Part shown: positions 25,427 to 33,807 of the stretch, in pieces | Layout: every line of letters begins with the position of its first letter | Numbering within the stretch: position 1 is the stretch's first letter | Assembly (NCBI RefSeq): GCF_002979775.1 | Contig: NZ_PCPR01000005.1 | Coordinates: 124,001-188,000 of the forward strand | Source of the DNA: Arthrobacter sp. MYb23 | Lineage (GTDB): Bacteria; Actinomycetota; Actinomycetes; Actinomycetales; Micrococcaceae | Reading direction: 5' to 3' | DNA length: 64,000 nucleotides | Notes under the pieces: generated by a model | Seen by the model: the letters and a program-made list of their open reading frames with translations, nothing else | Database searches by the model: none | Told to the model about the DNA's origin: nothing | Made by a program: the position numbers and the translations under genes

Positions 25427-26881
25427 ATGAGCACCACGTCAGACAACGCCTTGGAAGCAACACCTGCAGGTGAGGAGCCAGAGCTTAAACGCGTGCTGGG
25501 ACCCAAACTGCTCCTCCTCTTCATTGTTGGGGACATTCTGGGGGCCGGGGTCTACGCGGTCACCGGGACCATGGCGGGAACAGTTGGCGGCATCGTCTGG
25601 TTGCCGTTCCTGCTCGCCTTTGTTGTAGCGACCCTCACCGCGTTTTCCTACCTTGAATTGGTGACGCAATACCCCCAGGCGGCCGGAGCAGCGCTCTACA
25701 CGCACAAGGCCTTCGGGATCCATTTCGTCACTTTCCTCGTGGCGTTCGCCGTCGTTTGCTCCGGCATCACCAGTGCCTCGACATCGGCCAACGTCCTTGC
25801 CCAGAACTTCTTTGGTGGCCTTGCTATCAACGGCTGGATGGACGTGCCGGACCGCGGCGTGATCACCGCAGTGGCACTGGGTTTCATGCTGCTGCTGGCG
25901 GCGATCAACCTGCGTGGAGTGGGAGAGAGTGTGAAGTTCAACGTCATTCTCACCGCGGTGGAGGTCATTGCCCTGTGCGTCGTCATCGGGGTTGGCTTCT
26001 TCGTCATGGCGCAGGGGACCGGCAACGTCCAGGAAATCTTCGTGTTCACCGACTACCAGGACAAGGGATTGTTCCTGGCCGTTACGGCAGCCACATCCAT
26101 TGCCTTCTTCGCCATGGTTGGTTTTGAGGACTCCGTCAACATGGTTGAAGAGACCAGGAACCCGGAGCGGATTTTCCCCCGCACCATGCTGACTGGCCTT
26201 GGCATCGCGGTGATCCTCTACATGCTGGTAGCTGTGTCTGTGGTGAGTGTGCTCACTCCGGCAGAGCTCGGCCAGATCAGGGAGGCCGAAGGTGCGGCCC
26301 TCCTTGAAGTGGTGCACAAGGGCTCCCCGGATTTTCCCATCGACAAAATCTTTCCTTTCCTGGCTGTGTTCGCCGTTGCCAACACAGCCTTGATCAACAT
26401 GCTGATGGCCAGCCGGCTGATTTACGGCATGGCACGCCAGCACGTTCTACCGCGGTCCTTGGGACGGGTCCTGCCGGGCCGCAGGTCACCATGGGCCGGA
26501 ATCGTGTTCTCCACCGTCCTTGCCCTGGGGCTGATCTGGTACGTCAGCAGCGATCCCTCAAGCAACATCGTGGCTAATCTTTCCGGGACCACGGCATTTC
26601 TGCTGCTGTGCGTGTTCACACTGGTCAACGTGGCATGCGTCGTTCTCCGCCGAAAGCGCGATCCTCACCGGAAGGTGTTCTTCACCTCTCCCGGACAACT
26701 CCCGCTGGTTGCCGCCGTGCTGTGCGCGTTCCTCGCTGGTCCGTGGGTGGGCAGGAACCCCATCCAGTACCAAGTGGCCGGCGGGCTGATGGCCATCGGC
26801 GTAGTGCTGTGGTTCGTCACCTGGCTGATTACCAGGAAGGCCAACACCGGCGGGGGAGCACAGCAACCGCCCCGGGACTGA
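25427..26881 (+). CDS. APC-family amino acid permease
   Basis: A 484-residue polytopic membrane protein of the amino acid-polyamine-organocation family with about 12-13 hydrophobic segments. The helix 1 motif GDILGAGVYAVTGTMAG and the conserved MVGFEDSVNMVEETRNPERIFPR-type loop (about residues 225-250) are visible. It is a predicted secondary importer of amino acids; the substrate is unknown. It starts 115 bases after oleD behind a short inverted repeat, so it is probably a separate unit. It converges on the MBL gene with a 7-base gap. Confidence 0.88.
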   Translation: MSTTSDNALEATPAGEEPELKRVLGPKLLLLFIVGDILGAGVYAVTGTMAGTVGGIVWLPFLLAFVVATLTAFSYLELVTQYPQAAGAALYTHKAFGIHFVTFLVAFAVVCSGITSASTSANVLAQNFFGGLAINGWMDVPDRGVITAVALGFMLLLAAINLRGVGESVKFNVILTAVEVIALCVVIGVGFFVMAQGTGNVQEIFVFTDYQDKGLFLAVTAATSIAFFAMVGFEDSVNMVEETRNPERIFPRTMLTGLGIAVILYMLVAVSVVSVLTPAELGQIREAEGAALLEVVHKGSPDFPIDKIFPFLAVFAVANTALINMLMASRLIYGMARQHVLPRSLGRVLPGRRSPWAGIVFSTVLALGLIWYVSSDPSSNIVANLSGTTAFLLLCVFTLVNVACVVLRRKRDPHRKVFFTSPGQLPLVAAVLCAFLAGPWVGRNPIQYQVAGGLMAIGVVLWFVTWLITRKANTGGGAQQPPRD

Positions 26882-26888
26882 CTTGCCT

Positions 26889-27701
26889 TCAGGTCAGGGG
26901 GTCAAAGTCTCCCCGCGTCCATGCTGCATGCCGCTGTGCAGAGTCGTGCAGAATAGTCTTCGCTCCAGTGGCTATCACATTGTTGAAGTTGCCGTAGATC
27001 CGGTCGAACTCAAGCTCTTCCAGCTGGGCGGCGATACGTAACGCCACTGCGCCGGAAAGCGGTAAGCGATTGGGATAGCTGCGCATGAACGCAACCGTGC
27101 GCCGATCAGGATTGGGAAAGACGCTGTCACCGGTCAGGAGTACCCCTTTGCCGCCAGCACCGGCTGCCCAGTGCGCCACCGCGCTTCCCGGGAAGTGCCC
27201 GCCAGTCTGATGCAGGGTCAGCCCTTCGGCAATTGTCATGCTGCCGGTCCAGTAGGCGACGCTTGGGTCATTGCGGCCAAGCCAGTGGCGATCTGCCTCG
27301 GCCACCAGGACAGGGACGCCTCCAAGACGCCGCGACCATTCCACCTGCACGCCAAACATGTGGGGATGGCTGGCGGCGATCGCCACAACGGGACCATGCT
27401 CAAGGACCGATTTCACTGCGTTCTCATCGATGTAACCCGCGGGGTCCCACAACAGTGAGCCCTGGGGTGTCACTACCAGCTGGGCAGTCTGGCCGATACC
27501 CACCTTGGGCTCAGTCCTGATCCCTATGAGCCCGGGTTCATTGTGCTCCATCAGCGTGTGCTGGCCAGCCCGCGCCAGCTCGTCCAAGGTGAGCCATTGC
27601 TGTCCGTCCTCGGGGACGTACTGCCGTTCGTCGGCACAGATCGGACAGAGGTCCGGCACGGGTTCATCGCGTTCTACGGCGCAGGTAGCGCAGATCAGCA
27701 T
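26889..27701 (-). CDS. MBL-fold metallo-hydrolase-like protein with N-terminal zinc ribbon
   Basis: A 270-residue protein. The first 30 residues hold two CxxC pairs (CATC, CPIC), a likely zinc ribbon. The rest resembles the metallo-beta-lactamase fold with ASHPHMFG where the classical HxHxDH motif would be, then TGGHFPGSAVAHW and LLTGDSVF. The canonical first metal motif is therefore degenerate, and the second metal site may be missing. Function is unknown; hydrolysis of a small ester or thioester is the family default. It is divergent from the DUF2945 gene. Confidence 0.75.
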   Translation of the reverse strand: MLICATCAVERDEPVPDLCPICADERQYVPEDGQQWLTLDELARAGQHTLMEHNEPGLIGIRTEPKVGIGQTAQLVVTPQGSLLWDPAGYIDENAVKSVLEHGPVVAIAASHPHMFGVQVEWSRRLGGVPVLVAEADRHWLGRNDPSVAYWTGSMTIAEGLTLHQTGGHFPGSAVAHWAAGAGGKGVLLTGDSVFPNPDRRTVAFMRSYPNRLPLSGAVALRIAAQLEELEFDRIYGNFNNVIATGAKTILHDSAQRHAAWTRGDFDPLT

Positions 27702-27821
27702 TTGGACGTCCTTCTCGCAGTACGGTATTCCGGCTGCTCCGTCGGGTGACCATAAATGATCATCATGCTTACTATTGTGGAGCAGTCGAAGTTGGAGAGG
27801 GACACCACACTAGGAGCGGAC

Positions 27822-28028
27822 ATGGCACTGAGCAAGGGAACACGCGTGGAGTGGAACACCCCGCAGGGTAAGACGCACGGGACAATCGTTGAAAAGAAGA
27901 CCAGCAACTTTGAACTGGACGGAAATAGGCACGTTGCCAGTGAGGACGAGCCGCAGTACGTGGTGGAATCAGCGAAAACCGGCGCCAGGGCAGCGCACAA
28001 GAGCTCCGCGTTGACTGAGAAGAGCTAG
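27822..28028 (+). CDS. DUF2945 (HVA1-type) small protein
   Basis: A 68-residue protein, MALSKGTRVEWNTPQGKTHG and onward, which matches the DUF2945/hypervirulence-associated TUDOR-like family: a small beta barrel with a GTIVEK turn and a basic C-terminal tail. TAGGAG at 27811-27816 identifies ATG 27822 as the start over upstream in-frame codons. It is 4 bases before the flavoprotein gene and very likely cotranscribed. Molecular role is not known. Confidence 0.8.
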   Translation: MALSKGTRVEWNTPQGKTHGTIVEKKTSNFELDGNRHVASEDEPQYVVESAKTGARAAHKSSALTEKS

Positions 28029-28032
28029 CGGC

Positions 28033-29229
28033 ATGGAACGCGCGCACGAGGTTGCCATCATCGGCGGTGGCAATGCAGGCGTGTCCCTGGCCGCCCGGTT
28101 GAAGCGGTATGGCGTCAAGGACATCGCCCTGATCGAGCCCAAGGAACACCACCTCTACCAGCCCCTGTTCTCGCATATCGCCGGCGGCCGGGCCGAGGTG
28201 AAAGAAGCCGTCCGGAGTCAGGAGTCCGTAACCCCCAAGGGCGTGGCATGGATCAAGGACAAAGCAGCGAAGGTGGACGCGAAGGCTAATTCGGTGACGC
28301 TCGCGTCCGGTTCCACGGTGAGCTACGAGCACCTTGTTGTGTGCCCCGGGCTGCAGTACAACTGGGACGCCGTGCCGGGGCTGGCGGAGGCAGTGCACTC
28401 ACCGTATGGCGCCTCCCACTACGAGTTTGAGCTTGCGCCGAAGCTCTGGACACTCTTGAGTTCCCTGACATCCGGCACAGTCATCTTCACCATGCCCGCA
28501 GGGCCCGTTAAATGCGCAGGGGCCAGCCAGAAACCTATGTACCTGGCCTGCGACTACTGGAGGGAGCAGGGAGTCCTGGAGAACATCCGGGTAGTCATGG
28601 TCCAGCCTTATCCCACAGCCTTCGGCGTCCCCGAGGTGGACGTTGAGCTTGACCGCAAGATCGCCGAATACGGCATAGAACTGCGGACCAACAGCGAACT
28701 CGTGGCAGTTAACAATGCTGATCGCACGGCCACCATCCGTAACATCACGGACCACACCTCGGAGGACCTGCCCTACGATGTCCTCAATGCTGTTCCGCCC
28801 CAGTCGGCGCCGGACTGGCTCAAAGCCACGGACTTGCCTGCGGAAGGAGAACAGAACGGCTTCGTGGAGGTAGACACGGAGACCTTGCGGCATCCCAGGT
28901 ATCCCAATGTCTGGTCACTGGGCGACGCCGCAGGTACTTCCAACTCGAAGGCCGGTGGGGCGCTCCGCCAGCAGACCAAAGTTCTCGCGAAAAACCTGCT
29001 TTCGGCACGCAAGGGCGAAGCCCTCCGCGCGAAGTACAACGGATACTCCGTTTGTCCGTTCACCGTATCGCGGAACACTGTTGTCTTTGCCGAGTTTGAT
29101 GATCGGTACAAGCCCATGCCAACCATCCCGAAGGTGCCAACGTGGAAGGAAAGCCGGCTCGCCTGGTGGGTGGACCGGGATATGTTCCCCCAGGTTTACT
29201 GGCATCTGATCCTCAAAGGCCGGGCGTAG
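28033..29229 (+). CDS. Sulfide:quinone reductase-like FAD oxidoreductase
   Basis: A 398-residue flavoprotein of the two-dinucleotide-binding-domain superfamily. The N-terminal FAD motif IIGGGNAGVSLAARL, the TMPAGPVKCAGASQKP segment with a conserved redox Cys, a second Cys in YSVCPFTVSRN, and the SLGDAAGTSNSKAGGA FAD-closing motif all fit membrane-associated sulfide:quinone oxidoreductases. It would oxidise sulfide or a polysulfide to protect the cell and feed the quinone pool. The usual third Cys is not obvious, so another NADH:quinone-type activity is possible. It has no clear ribosome site of its own and is probably coupled to the DUF2945 gene. Confidence 0.82.
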   Translation: MERAHEVAIIGGGNAGVSLAARLKRYGVKDIALIEPKEHHLYQPLFSHIAGGRAEVKEAVRSQESVTPKGVAWIKDKAAKVDAKANSVTLASGSTVSYEHLVVCPGLQYNWDAVPGLAEAVHSPYGASHYEFELAPKLWTLLSSLTSGTVIFTMPAGPVKCAGASQKPMYLACDYWREQGVLENIRVVMVQPYPTAFGVPEVDVELDRKIAEYGIELRTNSELVAVNNADRTATIRNITDHTSEDLPYDVLNAVPPQSAPDWLKATDLPAEGEQNGFVEVDTETLRHPRYPNVWSLGDAAGTSNSKAGGALRQQTKVLAKNLLSARKGEALRAKYNGYSVCPFTVSRNTVVFAEFDDRYKPMPTIPKVPTWKESRLAWWVDRDMFPQVYWHLILKGRA

Positions 29230-29252
29230 CGTCGCCAAGAGAGTACGGACGC

Positions 29253-29292
29253 CAAGAGACCGGCCAGGCCAATTGGCCCGACCGGTCTCTTG
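29253..29292. terminator. Hairpin between convergent flavoprotein and cold-shock genes
   Basis: An 11-bp stem, CAAGAGACCGG with CCGGTCTCTTG, encloses a further small dyad (GGCCAATTGGCC). It lies between two converging genes and probably serves both, although U tracts are poor on each side. Confidence 0.6.
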
Positions 29293-29314
29293 TGGTGAAC
29301 TTTAAGTTGTGAAC

Positions 29315-29518
29315 TTAGGCGGGTTGAATGTTTTCCGCCTGCGGACCTTTGGGGCCCTGCGTGATGTCGAATTGGACCTTCTGGTTCTCCTCCAGCGAAC
29401 GGTATCCGCTCGACGTAATCGCTGAGTAGTGAGCAAATACGTCGGGGCCTCCATCGTCCGGGGCGATGAATCCGAAACCCTTTTCAGCGTTAAACCACTT
29501 GACTGTTCCTGTTGCCAT
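29315..29518 (-). CDS. Cold-shock protein (CspA family)
   Basis: A 67-residue single cold-shock domain, [18 protein letters not shown] and onward, with RNP1-like KGFGFI and RNP2-like VFAHYSAI. It binds single-stranded RNA and DNA and acts as an RNA chaperone. The start is ATG 29518 with GAAGGAAA upstream; a longer in-frame opening at 29584 lacks similarity. The region from 29519 to 29674 would form its 5' leader, which in this family often controls translation, but I cannot predict structure there. Confidence 0.95.
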   Translation of the reverse strand: MATGTVKWFNAEKGFGFIAPDDGGPDVFAHYSAITSSGYRSLEENQKVQFDITQGPKGPQAENIQPA

Positions 29519-29674
29519 GCCTTTATTTCCTTCACCCGGTCGCCGGTCGGTCCCGCTGGTCGGTTTGCCGTCCCTGCCACTCACGATACGAGCCTATGGG
29601 CCTGTTCCGCCTGGGGCAACACATTTGGCAGGGCAACACATCAAAAGGGGCTGGTTCAGAGCAGCCTCGCCGCC

Positions 29675-30877
29675 TCAGGCCTTCGGCGTGTGTTGCTTGG
29701 GGTCTGCCGATTCCGGGCGGCGCAGTCGGCGAAGCGCCAGCAACGGAAACAGGAGTACCGAGAGCATCCCCGCGCCGATGAGGGCGGAGGAGATTCCACT
29801 GGTGATCAGGCCATGTTCCCGGCCAACGGTGGTCACGGCCACGATGATGGGCAACGCTGTGGCCCCGAACAGGATGAGGGCAGTTTTTTCCGCTCGGCTG
29901 GATCCGCGGGGCGCTGCGAGTAATGATGGCAGGCCACGGATGATCAGCAGAAGGGCGAGGAACAGCGGGACCATAGCCAAGGTAATGGGGCTGGAGGTCA
30001 AGGCGCCAAGATCGAAGTCAATGCCGGTGTCGATGAAGAAGATGGGAACAAGAAACCCGAAAGCTACGGCGTCGATCTTTGTCTCAATAACCTTCCGGTC
30101 CACCTCGGGAGCGCGCGCTATGGTGACCTTCCAGAGGACCCCGGCAGCGAAGGCGCCCAGCAGCATGTCGAGCCCCAAGACCATGCTGAGCACCACCAGC
30201 GTGCTGAGAATCAACAGAATGGACCGCATGGCGAACTGGCTGCTGGTGTGCAGAGTGGCAGTGACTTGGGCGTGGAAAAGCGTGTGTCGGGCCTGGGAGG
30301 CCAGGTAGATTGCCACGCCGGTCAAGAGAACGAAGCCCAGAAGGACTCCTGACGCCACTCCAAGTTGTTTGCCACTGAAAAACAGGGAGATGGCTATCAA
30401 CGGACCAAACTCGCCAGCAGCGCCCACGGCGGTAACGGCCACACCGATGGGCGACTTGGAAGCGCCGGCGTCCCGGAGGATCGGCAGCAAAGCACCCAGA
30501 GCCGTTGAGCACAGGGCTACGCCGATGATCACGGCAGCCTCGGGGGAGGGAACCAGGATAAGACCTGCGCCGATGCCCGCCGCCAAGGACATAACCCAGC
30601 CAGCAGAGGCGCGGTAAATGGGACGGCCGCGGATTGCCGTGAAATCGATCTCGTTGCCTGCCACGAAGAACAGCATTGCCAGTCCGAAATCAGCCAGTGT
30701 ATCGGTGAATGCAGTGGATTGGACCCAGCCCAGAAGACTGGGACCCAAGAGGATGCCAAGGATGATCTCGAACACCACGATTGGAACTTTGACCCAACGG
30801 CCAAGGACCCGGGTGGCAAGAGGAGCCACCACCGCCATGAGGGCTATGAGGACCAGCGACGTGGACAAGCCTTGCAT
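29675..30877 (-). CDS. CPA2-family cation:proton antiporter
   Basis: A 400-residue membrane protein with about 12 hydrophobic segments, similar to KefB/NhaS-type Na+ or K+/H+ exchangers. Visible features are VFEIILGILLGPSLLG in helix 2, the long helix with LAMLFFVAGNEIDF, and PIFFIDTGIDFDLGAL. No RCK (TrkA-N) domain follows. I chose ATG 30877 because GGAGG lies 8 bases upstream; the frame is open to 31024 but without such a site. It is divergent from the DHFR-like gene, and the 212 bases between them contain no promoter I can assign firmly. Confidence 0.85.
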   Translation of the reverse strand: MQGLSTSLVLIALMAVVAPLATRVLGRWVKVPIVVFEIILGILLGPSLLGWVQSTAFTDTLADFGLAMLFFVAGNEIDFTAIRGRPIYRASAGWVMSLAAGIGAGLILVPSPEAAVIIGVALCSTALGALLPILRDAGASKSPIGVAVTAVGAAGEFGPLIAISLFFSGKQLGVASGVLLGFVLLTGVAIYLASQARHTLFHAQVTATLHTSSQFAMRSILLILSTLVVLSMVLGLDMLLGAFAAGVLWKVTIARAPEVDRKVIETKIDAVAFGFLVPIFFIDTGIDFDLGALTSSPITLAMVPLFLALLLIIRGLPSLLAAPRGSSRAEKTALILFGATALPIIVAVTTVGREHGLITSGISSALIGAGMLSVLLFPLLALRRLRRPESADPKQHTPKA

Positions 30878-31089
30878 CGGCAGTGCCTCCGGTACCTCGG
30901 CTGCTTCAAGGAAAAGTACTCCAAAGCTACCGCCACCTCCCGCCGGGCGCCATAACCCTTGACCTGAAAGTCCGGCAACTCCCATCACCAGACCCGGGTT
31001 CCCCGCGCACCCGGGAAGCAGCATACTTATTCGAGGAAGACGCCACCGCCCCGCGGCATCCGGCCGCTACTCAGGAGAAGGAGTGCACC

Positions 31090-31698
31090 GTGGGAATCCT
31101 CACCGCCAACCTGTTCATTACCCTTGACGGCGTCTATCAAGCCCCGGGCGGCCCGGAAGAAGACAGGGAAGGCGGCTTTGAATTCGGCGGCTGGCAGGCA
31201 GCCTATTTTGACGACGAGACCGGCGAAGCCATCGGGGCGGGAATTGACCGAATGGACGCACTGCTGCTCGGGCGAAAGACCTACGACATCTTCGCGGGGT
31301 TTTGGCCCCACCAGGAGGATCACATTGGCACCACCTTCAACACCTTGCCGAAGTTTGTTGTGTCAGAATCCCTCACCAAACCGGAGTGGGAAGGGACCAC
31401 CTCCGCGTCAGAAATCTCTGAGCTGGAGGACGTCAAGGAGCGGTTCGATGACATCCACATGTTCGGCAGTGGCCACCTTATTCGCTCGCTGCTTGAGGCT
31501 GAGCTCCTGGATCGACTGAATCTTTTCCTCTACCCACTCACCTTCGGCTCCGGCAAGCGACTATTTGCCGATGGCTCCGGAGTCCCCGCGGCCTTCCGGT
31601 TCGCCGAACCACCCAGAGCGTTCCCGAAAGGTGCGGTGTTGCTCTCCTATGAGCGTGCCGGCACGCCGATTACCGGAATCACCATCGGCCAGGACTAG
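31090..31698 (+). CDS. Dihydrofolate reductase-like (RibD C-terminal family) protein
   Basis: A 202-residue protein of the RibD_C/DHFR-fold family: FITLDGVYQAPGG at the N-terminus, LLLGRKTYDIF, FVVSESL and IHMFGSGHLIRSLLEAELLDRL. Members are NADPH-dependent reductases of unknown substrate, common in several copies in actinobacteria; another begins at 63386. The start is GTG at 31090 with AAGGAG at 31078-31083. It converges on the LigD-like gene with a 28-base gap. Confidence 0.85.
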   Translation: MGILTANLFITLDGVYQAPGGPEEDREGGFEFGGWQAAYFDDETGEAIGAGIDRMDALLLGRKTYDIFAGFWPHQEDHIGTTFNTLPKFVVSESLTKPEWEGTTSASEISELEDVKERFDDIHMFGSGHLIRSLLEAELLDRLNLFLYPLTFGSGKRLFADGSGVPAAFRFAEPPRAFPKGAVLLSYERAGTPITGITIGQD

Positions 31699-31726
31699 CT
31701 GAACCTTCTCAGGTTTCCGGCAGACC

Positions 31727-32971
31727 TCAGGACGCAGGCAGGCCCGGCCATTCCTTGCCAGCCCACGGGTCATAGTCTGCGATCAACTCCTCCTGGGGCG
31801 GGCGCCGGTCCTCGGGGATGTTGTGAAGATTCACCCGTACCCGATACCAGAGGGAGCTCGATCCCCGCATCCCGTCGATGAGGACATCCGCCGGATGCAG
31901 CAGGGAAACAACGTCCACGTGCCGGTCCTTCCACTCCTCAAGTGCTGCCTCGGCCTCGGGCTTGGTCTTAGTCCGGGCCACCTCGATGAGCGGCATCACC
32001 GACACCCGGCGACCCGATCCATCTGCGCTCCTGGGGGCTTTCTCGGCGGGACCAAGCTCGGCAGCCAGAGTGAGAAGCCCGTCGAGCGAGCCGGCGGCGT
32101 CGTCGATTCCTGCGTGCGGGTCACCCAAGTCCGCGAAACGTGCGGGCACTGAGCGCACCGTGAACTGCTCGGGCCGTGCGGAGCGCACTTCTTCCCAGGT
32201 GAGCGGGGTTGAGACACGGGCGTCCGGGCGCGAACGTACCGAGTAAGCGGAGGCTACGGTACGGTCTTTGGCATTCTGGTTGAAGTCCACAAAAACACTT
32301 TCGCCACGTTCTTCCTTCCACCATTTGGCTGTTGCCAGTCCTGGAGCGCGAATTTCCACCTCACGGGCAAGGGTTTCGGCGGCGAGGCGCACCTCCTTGT
32401 AGGACCACCGTGGCTCTATGCGGACCAGGATGTGGAGCCCGCGGGAGCCGCTGGTTTTGGGCCAGCCCACCAGCCCGACGTCGTCCAGAACCTCCTGGGC
32501 TACATAGGCGGTGTCCACAATCCGGGACCACTCGACTCCCGGCATGGGGTCCAGGTCCACGCGGAGCTCGTCGGGGTGATCAAGGTCCTCTGCGCGCACC
32601 GGATGCGGGTTGAGATCCAGGCATCCCAGGTTCACCACCCATGCAAGGCCCGCGGCATCCCGGATCACCGTTTCCTCAGCGGAGGTACCGGAGGAATAGT
32701 GGAGGGTTGCCGTGTCAATAAAGCCAGGGTGGTTCTCGGGCACACGTTTCTGAAAGAACGGCTCGGCGTCGATGCCTTTGGGGAAACGCTTGAGCACCAT
32801 GGGACGTCCGCCTGCACCGCGCAGTGCCCCTTCCGCGACGGCAAGGTAGTAGTTCACCAGATCGAGCTTGGTCAACCCTGGCTCGGGAAAAACCACCTTG
32901 CCCGGGTTGGAGATGCGGACCTCTTGGCCGGCGATATCCAGGATCTCGGCCGGGGGCTTCGACGGGTTCAT
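31727..32971 (-). CDS. Stand-alone LigD-type polymerase (primase-polymerase) domain protein
   Basis: A 414-residue protein. Residues 1-290 match the polymerase domain of bacterial NHEJ ligase LigD: FPKGIDAEPFFQKRVPE, the catalytic Asp pair in DLDP (139-142), TSGSRGLHILVRIE and DFNQNAKDRTVASAYSVR. In most bacteria this domain is fused to ligase and nuclease domains; here it stands alone with an extra C-terminal part of about 120 residues (EEWKDRHVDVVSLL). It would fill and extend broken ends during Ku-dependent repair. No ku or ligase gene is in the window. Confidence 0.88.
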   Translation of the reverse strand: MNPSKPPAEILDIAGQEVRISNPGKVVFPEPGLTKLDLVNYYLAVAEGALRGAGGRPMVLKRFPKGIDAEPFFQKRVPENHPGFIDTATLHYSSGTSAEETVIRDAAGLAWVVNLGCLDLNPHPVRAEDLDHPDELRVDLDPMPGVEWSRIVDTAYVAQEVLDDVGLVGWPKTSGSRGLHILVRIEPRWSYKEVRLAAETLAREVEIRAPGLATAKWWKEERGESVFVDFNQNAKDRTVASAYSVRSRPDARVSTPLTWEEVRSARPEQFTVRSVPARFADLGDPHAGIDDAAGSLDGLLTLAAELGPAEKAPRSADGSGRRVSVMPLIEVARTKTKPEAEAALEEWKDRHVDVVSLLHPADVLIDGMRGSSSLWYRVRVNLHNIPEDRRPPQEELIADYDPWAGKEWPGLPAS

Positions 32972-33125
32972 GCGGCAACGCTAGCAATTACCAGCCCTCC
33001 CAGCCAGAGTGGCGGTGGAAAAAAGCATAAAAGGGCTGTGAAATCGAGTCGCTGAATTCGGTAACTGGCTTTAAAAATATAAGTAGGTATGGTGATGTCA
33101 TAGCCAAATACCGAAGGAGCAAGAA

Positions 33126-33260
33126 ATGTCCGGGAAATCGCCGAGTCGTGTCACTTCGAAGAAGACAGGTAAGACAATTCTCGAGAAACGTGCCGAAAAA
33201 CGAGCCAAGGCTGAGGGCAGCGAAGTCCTCTTTTCCAAACCAAGGAAAAGCCAAAGGTAA
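33126..33260 (+). CDS. Small basic protein, 44 residues, unknown
   Basis: A short gene with a textbook ribosome site (AAGGAG at 33114-33119, 6-base spacer) and ATG start. The product is very rich in Lys and Arg (MSGKSPSRVTSKKTGKTILE, then EKR/AKR repeats) with one predicted helix of alternating Lys/Arg/Glu/Ala. I do not recognise a named family with certainty; small actinobacterial hypothetical proteins look like this. Nucleic-acid or ribosome binding is possible. It is divergent from the LigD-like gene. Confidence 0.6.
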   Translation: MSGKSPSRVTSKKTGKTILEKRAEKRAKAEGSEVLFSKPRKSQR

Positions 33261-33366
33261 GTCAGTGAGGGGCGACACGGCAGTGAAGGGACTACAGCGC
33301 CCAGGCCGCGCGCCATGTTTGCGCGAACGAGCGCCGGATTGTGAAAAGAATCGATAATTGAAGACC

Positions 33367-33720
33367 ATGCAACAACAATTAGTTACTGTTCTGATCATCC
33401 CTGCCCGCCTCAGTGAGCGCATCCGGATGGAACAAATTGAACCCGCAATGGAAATGTGCCAATCAATCGTTGCGGGGAATGTAGAAGCCATCTCCGGCCG
33501 CGGATGGCATGTTCTCCTGAACGACCAGGCAATCCACATCCCGTTGCCTCTGAACCCGCGGGCAGAGGTCTTGATCCGAGAGGCAGGAACCCCCTTGGAA
33601 GACACCGTCAGCGGCACTGCCGTTTTCCTCGGTCATGGGAGAAGCGGCACGGACCAGGATGTGCCGGGCCATCTGCTGAGCTTGGCGGAGCGGCTGTTCC
33701 AGACTCGGCTGGCAGCTTAA
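33367..33720 (+). CDS. DUF3846-like hypothetical protein
   Basis: A 117-residue soluble protein (ATG at 33367; a TTG at 33358 would add three residues). The pattern QSIVAGNVEAI, HVLLNDQA, LPLNPRAEVLI and GTAVFLGHGR resembles the DUF3846 family, small alpha/beta proteins related to plasmid or phage antirestriction neighbours. The ribosome site is weak for both starts. The gene stands between a small basic protein and poxB. Function is unknown. Confidence 0.6.
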   Translation: MQQQLVTVLIIPARLSERIRMEQIEPAMEMCQSIVAGNVEAISGRGWHVLLNDQAIHIPLPLNPRAEVLIREAGTPLEDTVSGTAVFLGHGRSGTDQDVPGHLLSLAERLFQTRLAA

Positions 33721-33807
33721 GTACCGGGCGTTCCAAGGTGGGGCCGGGACAGGCCGACTATATTGGCCCTGTCAGCCCACCACCACCATTGAGGGAGCCT
33801 GCACACC

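Noticed and set aside
31701..31715. Small hairpin between the converging DHFR-like and LigD-like genes
   Set aside because: The stem is only about five base pairs and there is no U tract, too weak to call a terminator.
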